From QHVT01 sp036399015 (GTDB lineage Bacteria; Acidobacteriota; Thermoanaerobaculia; Gp7-AA8), in contig DASWNW010000106.1 of the NCBI GenBank assembly GCA_036399015.1, forward strand, positions 1 to 64,000: a DNA stretch of 64,000 nt. The letters run 5' to 3'. Position 1 is the first letter of the stretch; each line of letters opens with the position of its first letter. Below the pieces are notes generated by a model that had not been told where the DNA came from, made no database searches, and saw nothing but the letters and a program-made list of their open reading frames with translations. Positions 32,590 through 40,984 of the stretch are shown here, in pieces. A program made the translations under genes and the position numbers.

Positions 32590-34790
32590 ACGCTCTTGCG
32601 CGCCGGTGCGTCCCCAGCCTCGTCCGACGCCGACTCGTAGTAGTCGAAGTATCCCTTCCGGTACGTGTAGCCGTACTGGTGCAGGTCGAGGTTGTTGAGG
32701 ATGGCGCCGAGGACCGGGATGTTGGCCTGGCGCAGGCGCTCCGCGGAACGCTGCACGAGCTCGCGCGGCGTCTGCCCGCCGTGCACGCAGAGCACGACGC
32801 CGTCGGCGCGCGTCGCCAGCACGATCGCGTCGGTGACGGCGAGGACCGGCGGCGAGTCGAAGATGACGTAGGCGAACTTGCCGCGCACTTCCTCGATCAG
32901 GTGCTTCATCCGGTCGGAGGCGAGCAGCTCCGACGGATTCGGCGGGATCGGTCCCGAGAGCACGACCGAGAGGTGCGGCACCTCGGTCGGCTGGATGATG
33001 TCGTCGAGCGGGATGTTCGCGGCGAGATAGTTCACCAGCCCGAGGTTCATCCGGCCGGCGAACACCTTCTGGATGCGGGGCCGGCGGAGGTCGGCGTCGA
33101 TGAGGAGCACCGGCTTGCCCATCTGCGCGAGCACCGTGGCCAGGTTGACCGAGGTGGTGGTCTTTCCCTCGCGGGCGAAGGAGGAGGTGATGACGATGAC
33201 CTTCGGCGAGTTCGCCGACGCGAGCAGCAGCGACGTACGGAACGCGCGGTACGCCTCGGCGATCGGCGAGCGGGAGTCGGTGTGCGGGATCAGCTCCACG
33301 CCGCCCGTGGGCGCTTCGACGGCGCGCAGCCGCGGCTCGTTGCGGGCGTAACTCTGGGCGTAGGCGTGCTGGCGCGAGGCGAGGGAGGCGGCCGAGGGAA
33401 TCACGCCGAGGGAGGCGAACTCCGTGACCTTCTCCAGCTCCTCCGGGTTCTTGATGGAGCGGTCCATGTACTCGAGGAAGAAGATCGCGGCGAAGCCGAG
33501 GATCAGGCCGAGCGGGAAGGCGCTCTGCAGGTTCTTCTGCATCGAGAGGTTGTGGCGGCCGCCGGGAGCGGCGGCGTTCTCGATGACGTGGATGTTCGAC
33601 GACGCCGAGCCGCGCAGCCGCGCCGTGACCTCGGTCTCGCTGAGCTGCTTCTGGAGCTGCGCCAGGAGCGCCTGCTTCGTCTCCACGTTCATGCGCAGGT
33701 CGAGGTAGCCGGCCGTGTCCACGTTGAGCCGCTGCGCCTCGTTGCGCTGCTGCGCGTACGCGCCGCGGGTGGAGCTCTCGCGCGCGCTCGCGGCCGTGAA
33801 GTCGGCCCGTGCCGCCTCCAGCTTCTTGTTGTACGCCTGCTGCACGGCGGTGGCGCGGGCGAGGCGGGTCTTCTCGACCTGCGCCGCGAGCCGCTTCATC
33901 TCCGGATGCCCTTCCAGGAACTGCGAGCGCTTCTCGCTGTACTCGCGCTGCACGCGGCTGAGGTCTTCCGTCAGGCGGACGACCAGCGGATCGTCGGATG
34001 CCACGGCGTCGGGCGAGGTGTTCCGGAGCGCGTTGTAGGCGGCCTGCTTCTCGTAGACGAGCGCCTGCGCGCCGGCCACTTCCTTGTTGAGCTGCTCGAG
34101 GCGCTGCATGACCACGTCGTCGGTCGCGCTCTCGCCGACCGAGAGAATGCCGCTCTCGCGCGCGTAGGCCTGCAGCTCCTTGCGGCTGCTGTCGAGATCC
34201 TGCTGCACGGCGGCGATCTGCGTGGTGAGGAACTCGTTCGCCTGCTGCACGCTCTCGATCTTCTTCCGGACGTTCATCTGGATGAAGGAGTCGCCCCAGG
34301 CGTTGGCGATCTTCTGCGCCAGGCGGGGCGAGGGGCCGACATAGTGGATGTCGACGAGCGACGTGCCGCGGACGGGGACGACCTCGATGCCGCCGAGGAT
34401 CTGCCCGGCGATGCCTTCCTTGATCGGCTGCAGCTCCTGCTTGGTCTTGCCCGCCACGCCCGCCGGGACGAGGTCGCGGTCGTTCCAGAGCTTGTGGTCC
34501 TCGACCACGCGCAAGGCGAGGCCGCGGCTCTTGAGGAGGACGTACTGCGTCTGCAGGAACTCCTGGTCGGACGCGGCGATGCCGAAGATGTCCTCGATCG
34601 TGACGGTGCTGCTCTCGCGCTCGATCTGGAGCTTGATCGAGGCGCGGTACAGCGGCTTGGAGAACCAGCTCGCGAGGAACGTCCCCGTCATGACGACCGC
34701 CAGGATCGCCACGGCGACCTTCCACCGCTTCCGCACCACGTTCCAGTAGTGGGAGAGGTGGATGTCCTGCTGCGTGTTATTCAGCTCCAT
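32586..34790 (-). CDS. wzc: Wzc-type tyrosine autokinase / polysaccharide co-polymerase
   Basis: 734 aa. Residues about 10-450 are a Wzz/GNVR chain-length region with two membrane helices (AVAILAVVMTGTFLASWF and SAFPLGLILGFAAIFFLEYM) and coiled coil between. Residues about 500-734 are a BY-kinase with Walker A SSFAREGKTTT (about 533), LLIDADLRRP and Walker B VIFDSPP (about 636). The C-terminal tyrosine cluster HQYGYTYRKGYFDYYES is the autophosphorylation site. It couples polymer length and export through the outer-membrane Wza. Confidence 0.93.
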   Translation of the reverse strand: MELNNTQQDIHLSHYWNVVRKRWKVAVAILAVVMTGTFLASWFSKPLYRASIKLQIERESSTVTIEDIFGIAASDQEFLQTQYVLLKSRGLALRVVEDHKLWNDRDLVPAGVAGKTKQELQPIKEGIAGQILGGIEVVPVRGTSLVDIHYVGPSPRLAQKIANAWGDSFIQMNVRKKIESVQQANEFLTTQIAAVQQDLDSSRKELQAYARESGILSVGESATDDVVMQRLEQLNKEVAGAQALVYEKQAAYNALRNTSPDAVASDDPLVVRLTEDLSRVQREYSEKRSQFLEGHPEMKRLAAQVEKTRLARATAVQQAYNKKLEAARADFTAASARESSTRGAYAQQRNEAQRLNVDTAGYLDLRMNVETKQALLAQLQKQLSETEVTARLRGSASSNIHVIENAAAPGGRHNLSMQKNLQSAFPLGLILGFAAIFFLEYMDRSIKNPEELEKVTEFASLGVIPSAASLASRQHAYAQSYARNEPRLRAVEAPTGGVELIPHTDSRSPIAEAYRAFRTSLLLASANSPKVIVITSSFAREGKTTTSVNLATVLAQMGKPVLLIDADLRRPRIQKVFAGRMNLGLVNYLAANIPLDDIIQPTEVPHLSVVLSGPIPPNPSELLASDRMKHLIEEVRGKFAYVIFDSPPVLAVTDAIVLATRADGVVLCVHGGQTPRELVQRSAERLRQANIPVLGAILNNLDLHQYGYTYRKGYFDYYESASDEAGDAPARKSV

Positions 34791-34811
34791 CGCGGCGATC
34801 CTCGTCGCCGA

Positions 34812-35648
34812 TCAGAAAAACGCCACGTCGATCCAGACAGTGTCGTTGTCTTTCAGGACGTAGTCCGGCTTGCGACCCCTGATGATATCGCCGAAGTGGA
34901 CGGTGACGGTGCTCGACTTGCCGTTGATGACGCGGGTGATGAGCGCCTTGCGGGAGGCGCGGTCGGTCGTCCCGCCCGCATCGGCGATGGCCTGCAGGAG
35001 CGTGGGAGTCTGCGAGCTGCGGAACTGCACCTTGCCCGGCTTCATGACCTCGCCGGCGACGTAGATCGTCAGCGGCGCGTCGACCGGCACGTTCACCAGG
35101 TCGTTCGGCGCGAGCGGGATGTTCATGTCGGGATTGCCGTTGTTGAGCAGCTCCTCGATCGGCACCGCCACCTGCTCGGTGAGGCCGTTCAGCCCCGTGC
35201 GCAGGATGAAGAGGTCCTTGCCATGGTTCGGCGCCAGACCGCCGGCCTGGGTGATCGCCTGAAGGAGGGTGGTGTTCCCGGAGGCGCTGATCAGCCCCGG
35301 ACGGACGACCGCGCCGAGGACCGAGATCGGCTTGCTCGCGAACTCGACCACCTGCACGGAGACCGTGGCCTTGGCGAGGTAGTTCGCCTCGAGCAGCGAC
35401 TTGAGGCGCGCCTCGATCTGCGACGGCGTGAGTCCGGCGACCTGGACCTTCTCCAGGACGTTCAACGCGATCAGCCCCTCTTCGCTCACCGTGACGCGGT
35501 TCGAGATCGTCTTGTCCTCGAGGACCGTGACTTCCAGTACGTCGCGCGGACCGACAGGCGCGTCCTTGGTCAGGAGCGGCAGGTCCTGCGCGCCGGCAAC
35601 CGCGGCGGTGAGAGTCAGCATCAGGATCAGGATCGTGGAACGCTTCAT
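34812..35648 (-). CDS. wza: Polysaccharide export outer-membrane protein Wza-like
   Basis: 278 aa from ATG 35648 with GGGGAG before it. MKRSTILILMLTLTAAVAGAQ is a signal peptide; there is no lipobox cysteine at the cleavage site, unlike E. coli Wza. A Poly_export domain (VLEVTVLEDKTISNRVTVSE) and two SLBB-like domains (PLTIYVAGEVMKPGKVQF) follow. The protein should form an outer-membrane or periplasmic channel for the polysaccharide made with Wzc. It lacks the C-terminal amphipathic helix seen in long Wza. Confidence 0.92.
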   Translation of the reverse strand: MKRSTILILMLTLTAAVAGAQDLPLLTKDAPVGPRDVLEVTVLEDKTISNRVTVSEEGLIALNVLEKVQVAGLTPSQIEARLKSLLEANYLAKATVSVQVVEFASKPISVLGAVVRPGLISASGNTTLLQAITQAGGLAPNHGKDLFILRTGLNGLTEQVAVPIEELLNNGNPDMNIPLAPNDLVNVPVDAPLTIYVAGEVMKPGKVQFRSSQTPTLLQAIADAGGTTDRASRKALITRVINGKSSTVTVHFGDIIRGRKPDYVLKDNDTVWIDVAFF

Positions 35649-35668
35649 GTTCTCCCCATCAAGCAAAT

Positions 35669-35742
35669 GCCGCTGCTCCCGTGGGGGACCAGCGGCGGTA
35701 CGGGCTCACTCCCTGATGATTGGACCGAGCCCACCCTACCGC
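35669..35742 (-). promoter_or_regulatory. Candidate structured leader upstream of wza
   Basis: In the RNA before wza two strong stems can form: a 7-bp stem GCCGCTG/CAGCGGC (35669-35675 with 35690-35696) and a longer stem GCGGTA...GGGCTC with GAGCCC...TACCGC (35695-35707 with 35727-35742). They share two bases, so both cannot be complete together. This could be a regulatory switch or merely a folded leader. No known riboswitch class was matched. Confidence 0.4.
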
Positions 35743-35806
35743 TCCTCTGTCACGCGCGTGTCAGACCGGCTGTGATTCGGCCGTGAAACCTACGCCCGTT
35801 TTTGTT

Positions 35807-35841
35807 ATTTGTCGTGACCGATTACGGTACAAACGACAAAT
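35807..35841. repeat. Inverted repeat ATTTGTCGT / ACGACAAAT
   Basis: A perfect 9-bp inverted repeat with a 17-nt loop overlaps the 3' end of the beta-barrel gene. It could be an operator or terminator element. It lacks a T-tract in the minus direction. Confidence 0.5.
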
Positions 35842-37060
35842 GAAGCACGTACCGTATTCCTGCGTCGGTGTCGCCGCCGAGGGTCGATTCCCTCGTGTAC
35901 CAGCCGACGTCGGTGCCGAAACGGATCTTCCGGAGCTGGTACTGGAACCCGACGCTGGAGAAGGAAACCTGGTCCCGCCGCTCCTGCCCGTTGACCGGGA
36001 CGTCGTAGGTGTGGCGCTCGCCGACCAAACCGGCCCGAACGTTGAGCCGGCGGGTGGCGGAGTAGTCGACGGCGACCCGGGCGCTGTCGGCGATATAGAA
36101 GTTGTTGTCCAGCACGATGGAGAAGCCGACGTCGCGCGCGGCGGCGGCGGTGTACGTCCAGCGGCCGTTCAGGCGCGTCCAGCCGGCCGTGGCGACGGCG
36201 CCGCTGAAGTCGTGCTGGGTCGGGTCGTCGAAGTCGAGCGTGGCCGGGCCCGCCTCGACCCGCAGCCGCGTCCGCCCGCTGTCGTATTGGAAGCCGGTGC
36301 CGAAATAGCGGCGCTTGCTGTCCTTGTACGTGGCGTTGTCGAACCCGTAACTGCTGGCCTCGGTCGACACGAACAGCGACGTCAGCGGAAAGGTCTTGTG
36401 CATCAGCGACAGCCTGCCGTTCCGCTCGTCGCGGTCCAGCAGCCCCAGCGGCGTCTCATCCTCGCCGAACTGGTGATCGGGATACTTCTGCTCGCGGTAG
36501 CGGAAGGCGAACTGCGCGCTGGTCCGGCTCGAGTACTTGAACTCGCCGGCGGCGCCCGTCTCGCTGTCGCGCGTCCGGGCCAGCTCGTTCACCTCGATGT
36601 AGCCCCGCAACTGGTCGGCGCGCAGGGTGTAGACGTCGACGTAGAGGTGGTTGAACAGCAGGTGCATGTCGGCGCGGGCGAGATAGTCGAGACGGTTCGT
36701 CTCCTCCCCCTGGCTGATGATGTTGTAGCCCGGCGTGACCTCGGCGGACAAGACGACCTTCTTGTGAGGGACGAAGTAGAGCCGCTGCGGCGCCTCGATC
36801 GTCAGCGACACGCCGCCGCCGCTGTCGTTGGCGGGGAGGTAGGCCGACTCGGTGTAGCCGGCGTCCGCGATGCGGAGCCGCGAGAGGAGGTACCACGGGC
36901 CGGAGTGAAAGGTCGCTTCCTGCAGCTCGCCGGCGAGCCGCTTGGCGGCGGTCAGATCGGGGTCGCGGTCGCGCAGGGTCCGGCTGCTCTGCGCCGCGGC
37001 GAGCACGGGCAGTATCGAAATAATGATGGCACCGATGGTTCGCGCGCTCGCCCCGGCCAT
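35822..37060 (-). CDS. Outer-membrane beta-barrel protein of the exopolysaccharide locus
   Basis: 412 aa with a signal peptide (IGAIIISILPVLAAAQ). The mature chain alternates polar and aromatic strands, for example YFGTGFQYDSGRTRLRVEAG and VSFSSVGFQYQLRKIRFGTD, and ends in LHLSFVP, close to the usual C-terminal aromatic strand of outer-membrane barrels. GGAGGG is 3 nt before ATG 37060. It precedes wza, so it may be the exit pore or anchor for the polysaccharide. No closer family is assigned. Confidence 0.75.
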   Translation of the reverse strand: MAGASARTIGAIIISILPVLAAAQSSRTLRDRDPDLTAAKRLAGELQEATFHSGPWYLLSRLRIADAGYTESAYLPANDSGGGVSLTIEAPQRLYFVPHKKVVLSAEVTPGYNIISQGEETNRLDYLARADMHLLFNHLYVDVYTLRADQLRGYIEVNELARTRDSETGAAGEFKYSSRTSAQFAFRYREQKYPDHQFGEDETPLGLLDRDERNGRLSLMHKTFPLTSLFVSTEASSYGFDNATYKDSKRRYFGTGFQYDSGRTRLRVEAGPATLDFDDPTQHDFSGAVATAGWTRLNGRWTYTAAAARDVGFSIVLDNNFYIADSARVAVDYSATRRLNVRAGLVGERHTYDVPVNGQERRDQVSFSSVGFQYQLRKIRFGTDVGWYTRESTLGGDTDAGIRYVLHLSFVP

Positions 37061-37112
37061 ATCCCTCCGCCCCGCTAACCGCTGAAGCTGGGGGAGTTTA
37101 GCACGCGGGCCT

Positions 37113-37118
37113 TACAAT
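37113..37118 (+). promoter_or_regulatory. Candidate -10 box (TACAAT), leaderless geometry
   Basis: TACAAT ends 12 nt before ATG 37131. It faces the beta-barrel gene promoter on the other strand. Confidence 0.4.
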
Positions 37119-37130
37119 GGCGGAAAGGCC

Positions 37131-38585
37131 ATGCCAACCACTCCTGGACTGATCGCCGCCGAGCGCGGTTGCATCACGCTGTTCCTGTTGTGGCTCGCCT
37201 GGCTGCCGTTGCCGTTCGGCTCGAACGTCGAGCGGGCGCGCCTCCCGCTGATTGCCGTGCCGCTGTTCCTCTGCGCGGTCACCGCCTCGATCCGCCTCTA
37301 CGCCACCCGGAACCGGGAAACCGCCGTCCAGCCGACGCGCGCCTGGCTGATCTGGGGGATCGGCGCGCTGCTGTTCCTCGCTGCCGGCGCGCTGCAGCTC
37401 GTGCCGCTCCCGGCCGGCCTGCACCAGTTCCTCTCGCCTGACGCGCATGCGATCTGGAGCGCCGCCTCCCGCGTCGCGGCGCTCGCCGGCGCCGGCACCT
37501 CCTCCGCCCACCCGCTCACCGTCGATCCGCGCGCGACGTCACTGGAGCTCTTCCGCATCGCCGCCCTCATCGCCACGTTCATCACCGCCGCGCTGATGAT
37601 CCGCTCGCACAGCCGCCGCACCTCCCTCGCCGCGGTGCTCTGCGCGGCCGCGACGTTCGAGGCGCTGTACGGACTGCGCGAGGCAGCGCTGCAGCGTTAC
37701 GAGATCTGGGGCTGGACGAACCGGCTGATCTTCAACCGCGTCACCGGCACGTTCGTCAACCCGAACCACTTCGCCCACTACGTGGCCATCATCCTGCCGC
37801 TGGCGCTCTTCCTCATCGCCGCCACGTGGCACGTGGCCGGCCCGCGCGAGCTGCCGTTCTCGCGGCGACTCGCGCTGCTGCTCGAGCATCACGTCCTCAT
37901 CACCGGCTTGGCCGCGCTGGCGGCGATCTGCTGCGTGGGGGCGGTCCTCCTCGCGCAATCGCGCGGTGCGCTGCTCTCCCTCGGAGCGGGCCTGCTCGCG
38001 GTGGCGGCGATGCTGCCCGGGAGGCGCGTGGCACGCGTCGCCCTCAGCGGCGGCGCCGGCGTCCTGCTGCTCGCGGCGCTGATCCTCTTCCTCGGCCCGC
38101 AGCGCACCGTCGGCCGCTTCGTGCCGAACGAGTTCGAACGCCAGACGCTCGTCGGCCGCCGCATCGGCATCGAGGCGGGGCTCTCGCTCTGGGGGCGCTT
38201 CGCGCTCTTCGGCACCGGCCTCGGCACGTTCGAGCGCGTCGTGTCGATGGAGCAGAAGCAGGACCTCGGGAAGATCTACCACCACGCGCACAACGACTAC
38301 GTGGAGCTCGGGGCGACCTCCGGCACGCTCGGCTTCACGATCGCGTTCGTGACGCTTCTCGGCGGCTACGTCGCGCTCGTTCGCCTGACGTTCGGCCGCG
38401 GCGCGCAGGAGCTGTCATGGCGCCGGCGCGCGTTCCAGACCGCCGCGCTGGCGAGCCTCACCATCGCCATGGTGCACGCCCTCTTCGACTTCAACTTCTT
38501 CATCCCCGCCAACCCGGCCACGCTCGCCGCGATCTGCGGCGCCGCGGTGGCGTCGATCGATCACGACAAACGCACGCGGCGCTGA
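37131..38585 (+). CDS. O-antigen ligase / Wzy-type membrane polymerase
   Basis: 484 aa with about ten to twelve membrane helices. The region VTGTFVNPNHFAHYVAIILP is a typical O-antigen ligase signature, and the large periplasmic loop ends with HHAHNDYVELGATSGTLGF, which carries the H-x-x-x-D-Y-V-E pattern common to WaaL and Wzy-like proteins. It should transfer or polymerise lipid-linked glycan at the periplasmic face. WaaL and Wzy roles cannot be separated from sequence. Its 3' end overlaps the opposite gene by 25 bp. Confidence 0.85.
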   Translation: MPTTPGLIAAERGCITLFLLWLAWLPLPFGSNVERARLPLIAVPLFLCAVTASIRLYATRNRETAVQPTRAWLIWGIGALLFLAAGALQLVPLPAGLHQFLSPDAHAIWSAASRVAALAGAGTSSAHPLTVDPRATSLELFRIAALIATFITAALMIRSHSRRTSLAAVLCAAATFEALYGLREAALQRYEIWGWTNRLIFNRVTGTFVNPNHFAHYVAIILPLALFLIAATWHVAGPRELPFSRRLALLLEHHVLITGLAALAAICCVGAVLLAQSRGALLSLGAGLLAVAAMLPGRRVARVALSGGAGVLLLAALILFLGPQRTVGRFVPNEFERQTLVGRRIGIEAGLSLWGRFALFGTGLGTFERVVSMEQKQDLGKIYHHAHNDYVELGATSGTLGFTIAFVTLLGGYVALVRLTFGRGAQELSWRRRAFQTAALASLTIAMVHALFDFNFFIPANPATLAAICGAAVASIDHDKRTRR

Positions 38586-39730
38586 ATCCCGTTGCGGGTG
38601 CGGGGGTTCACGATGCGCACCTCGACGCGATGCCTGCCGGTGGAGCCGACGGTGAACGCCCGCTCCTCTTTCACCTCTCCCTCCGCCGCGAGCGCCCCGT
38701 CGACGTACACCTCGACGTACGGCGGGACCTCGTCCGACTGCACGGTCGACAGCGCTAAGTGCAGCGGGCCCTCGTGGCGACGATAGGCGGAGGTGCAGAC
38801 TTCGTGGGTTCCGCAGGTGCCGCTCCAGCCGTCGCTCGGCGCCGGCGCGGGCACGATGGAGGTGATCTCGATCCGCTTCGCCGCCACCTCGTCGCCGAGG
38901 GCGCGCGCGAGCCGGACGCGTGTCTCGGGGCGCAGCATGTCGGGCAGCTCGACGAACGGCGAGAGGCCGGAGAGCGGCTGGAGGTGGTGGTCCAGCGCGA
39001 AGACGACCAGGTCCTCGATGCGTCCGCCGGCCTCGCGCGGATCGAACGGGCGCTGCTCGAGCTCGTCGAGGATCGCCCGCACCAGCGGCGCGTCGCCGTA
39101 GTCGAGGTAGGGCGGGAGGTAGGCCAGCAGTTCGCCGACTGGCAGTTCGGCGCGGCGTTGCACGAACGAGCGGATGCGCGCGTGCCGCAGCGCGCCGCGC
39201 AGCTCGCGGTACTCGGCGAAGAGGCCGTTCGTGACGGCAAGCTCGCGCAGTTCCGCGAGGGCCGCCACGGTCGGCGGTGCGACGCGGCGGAGGTAGCCGA
39301 AGTCGCGCGTGAGCTGCCAGAGCGGCTTGTACAGGTCGGCGAAGACGGTCGGGTCGTCCATCAGCGTTGCGGCGACGCCGAGGACCGCGCGACGGTCGGC
39401 GGGACCGAGCTCGTACCAGTGGAAGAGTCCCGCGCGGACGAAGCCGGCCGCGGTGTTCGGGCGCCGGGGCGCGAGCTGCTCCGCGAGCGCGTAGCCGGCG
39501 TGCCACAGCTCGCGGCGGCGGGGGAGGTCGGAGTCGAGCGAGCGATCGGTCAGCGCGCTGGCGGCCAGCCAGTCGGCGGGACGGACGGCGATCCAGCGCC
39601 CCAGCGCGCGCACCTCGTCGGGACGCTCCTCGTCGCGCGCGAGGTCGCGATTCAGGAGGAACAGCACGAGCAGCAGCGACGACACCGCGATCGTCGTCGC
39701 GAGCACCAGTTGCCGCGTTCTGCGCGTCAT
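38561..39730 (-). CDS. Membrane-anchored repeat-containing protein of unknown function
   Basis: 389 aa. A signal anchor (LVLATTIAVSSLLLVLFLL) is followed by helical TPR-like text (ADWLAASALTDRSLDS, HAGYALAEQLAPRRP) and a C-terminal beta-rich domain (HLALSTVQSDEVPPYVEVYV). It is probably an inner-membrane protein with a periplasmic domain. ATG 39730 overlaps the stop of the upstream GT4 gene, so they form one operon. No family is recognised; the context suggests glycan assembly. Confidence 0.7.
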   Translation of the reverse strand: MTRRTRQLVLATTIAVSSLLLVLFLLNRDLARDEERPDEVRALGRWIAVRPADWLAASALTDRSLDSDLPRRRELWHAGYALAEQLAPRRPNTAAGFVRAGLFHWYELGPADRRAVLGVAATLMDDPTVFADLYKPLWQLTRDFGYLRRVAPPTVAALAELRELAVTNGLFAEYRELRGALRHARIRSFVQRRAELPVGELLAYLPPYLDYGDAPLVRAILDELEQRPFDPREAGGRIEDLVVFALDHHLQPLSGLSPFVELPDMLRPETRVRLARALGDEVAAKRIEITSIVPAPAPSDGWSGTCGTHEVCTSAYRRHEGPLHLALSTVQSDEVPPYVEVYVDGALAAEGEVKEERAFTVGSTGRHRVEVRIVNPRTRNGIQRRVRLS

Positions 39731-40845
39731 CGCGCTGCCTCCTGCAGGACGCGCTCCCAGGCCGCGAACGCCCGCTCCGGCGCGAACCGCGCCAGGTAGA
39801 GCTCCCGCCCCCGCTGCCCCATCGCGGCCGCGCCCTCGCGGTCGGCGGCGAGCGACGCGATCGCGCGCGTCAGCCCCTCCACGTCGCCCGGCTCCACCAC
39901 CACGCCGCAGCGGTGCTCGCCGATGATCCGCGCCAGCTCGCCGTCGCGCGCGCCGATGAAGATCACCGGACGTGCCACCGCCAGGATGCCGTAGAACTTG
40001 CTCGGCACGATCAGCCCCTCGAGCGCCGGCTGCAGCGACACGAGGTGCGCGTCGACGGAGGAGAGGCTCTCGCTCAGCTTCTCCCGCGCCACGTACGGCC
40101 GGAACTCCGCGTTCGCGCCCGCGCTCCGCTTCACCGCCTCGAACTGCGCCCCGCCGCCGGTGAAGACGAAGCGCACGTCGGGCAGCGCCCGCATCGCCCC
40201 GAGGATGGTCTCGAACTCATGCGCGCGGCCAAGATTGCCCGAGTACCCGACGAGAAACGGTCCCTGTGGAGCGGCGGGCTTCAGCCCGCCGAGCGGCTGC
40301 AGATTCGCGTCCGCCCAGTTGTGAATGATCGTCGCCTTCGGCACCCGCGCCGCCATCAGGTCGCCGAGAACGACGTTCGCCTTCGCGCGGCGCAGCGACC
40401 AGTCGCGGATGCGCCGCAGCAGGCGCGGCGCGCGGATCCCCAGCGACTCCGCCACCTCGGGGAAAAGATCCTGCACCCAGTTCACCACCCGCCCTCCCGC
40501 CACGGCGGCGAGCACCGACGTGAGCGGCGGATCGGTCATCGCGATCAGCACCGCGCCCCGCTCCCGCCGCATGGCGAAGAACGCGCTGAGATAGAAGGTG
40601 AGGTAGTCGATGGCGCGGCCGAACAGCCCTGCGCGGCCGAAGCGCGTCGACCAGACCCGCACGATGCGTACGCCCTCCGCCGTGCCGGACGAAAGCCGCG
40701 CGCGCGGGTCGTCATAACGCTGCCGGCTGGTGATGGCACCGACTTCGTATCCGCGGGAGGCGAGATGAAACGCGAGATCGGACGCCATCTGACTTGTTGC
40801 AGAATGGTCCGGATGGAAGTAGCGGTTCACGAAAACGACGCGCAC
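39727..40845 (-). CDS. Glycosyltransferase family 4 with in-frame repeat insertion
   Basis: 372 aa from GTG 40845. The GT-B N-terminus has VNRYFHPDHSATSQM, and the C-terminal domain has VGYSGNLGRAHEF and SKFYGILAVARPVIFIG, which resemble the WcaI/WbuB-type enzymes that add sugars to lipid-linked glycans. Residues PLGGLKPAAPQGP in the interdomain linker are the translation of a GGCGGGCTTCAGCCCGCC repeat (40266-40291). The insertion falls in a variable loop between the two Rossmann domains, so the enzyme may remain active. ATGA overlap with the next gene downstream. Confidence 0.88.
   Translation of the reverse strand: MRVVFVNRYFHPDHSATSQMASDLAFHLASRGYEVGAITSRQRYDDPRARLSSGTAEGVRIVRVWSTRFGRAGLFGRAIDYLTFYLSAFFAMRRERGAVLIAMTDPPLTSVLAAVAGGRVVNWVQDLFPEVAESLGIRAPRLLRRIRDWSLRRAKANVVLGDLMAARVPKATIIHNWADANLQPLGGLKPAAPQGPFLVGYSGNLGRAHEFETILGAMRALPDVRFVFTGGGAQFEAVKRSAGANAEFRPYVAREKLSESLSSVDAHLVSLQPALEGLIVPSKFYGILAVARPVIFIGARDGELARIIGEHRCGVVVEPGDVEGLTRAIASLAADREGAAAMGQRGRELYLARFAPERAFAAWERVLQEAAR
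40266..40291. repeat. GCGGGCTTCAGCCCGC element inside a coding region
   Basis: The 26-bp GTGGAGCGGCGGGCTTCAGC CCGCCG unit is identical to the outer half of the intergenic copies at 31190 and 19880. Here it is read through as part of the GT4 protein. Confidence 0.9.
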
Positions 40846-40851
40846 GGAAGT

Positions 40852-40976
40852 AGAGTCTCACAGTCGCAGAGTCTCAAAGTCTCAGAGGAGCGACCGCATC
40901 ACGCGGAGACTCTCCGCCTCTGAGACTCTGAGACTTTGAGACTCTGAGACTTTGCGACTCTGAGACTTTGCGACTC
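40852..40976. repeat. AGACTC-family palindrome, copy 2
   Basis: Left arm AGAGTCTCACAGTCGCAG and more; right arm repeats GAGACTCTGAGACTTT and GCGACTCTGAGACTTTGCGA. It fills the gap between divergent genes 40845(-) and 40985(+). No TANNAT box was found before ATG 40985. Confidence 0.88.
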
Positions 40977-40984
40977 ATCTCGTC

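Noticed and set aside
35669..35742. Cyclic di-GMP (GEMM) riboswitch
   Set aside because: The leader contains a GGTAGGGTGGGCTC stretch slightly like the GEMM 3' part, but the conserved core and tetraloop receptor are missing.
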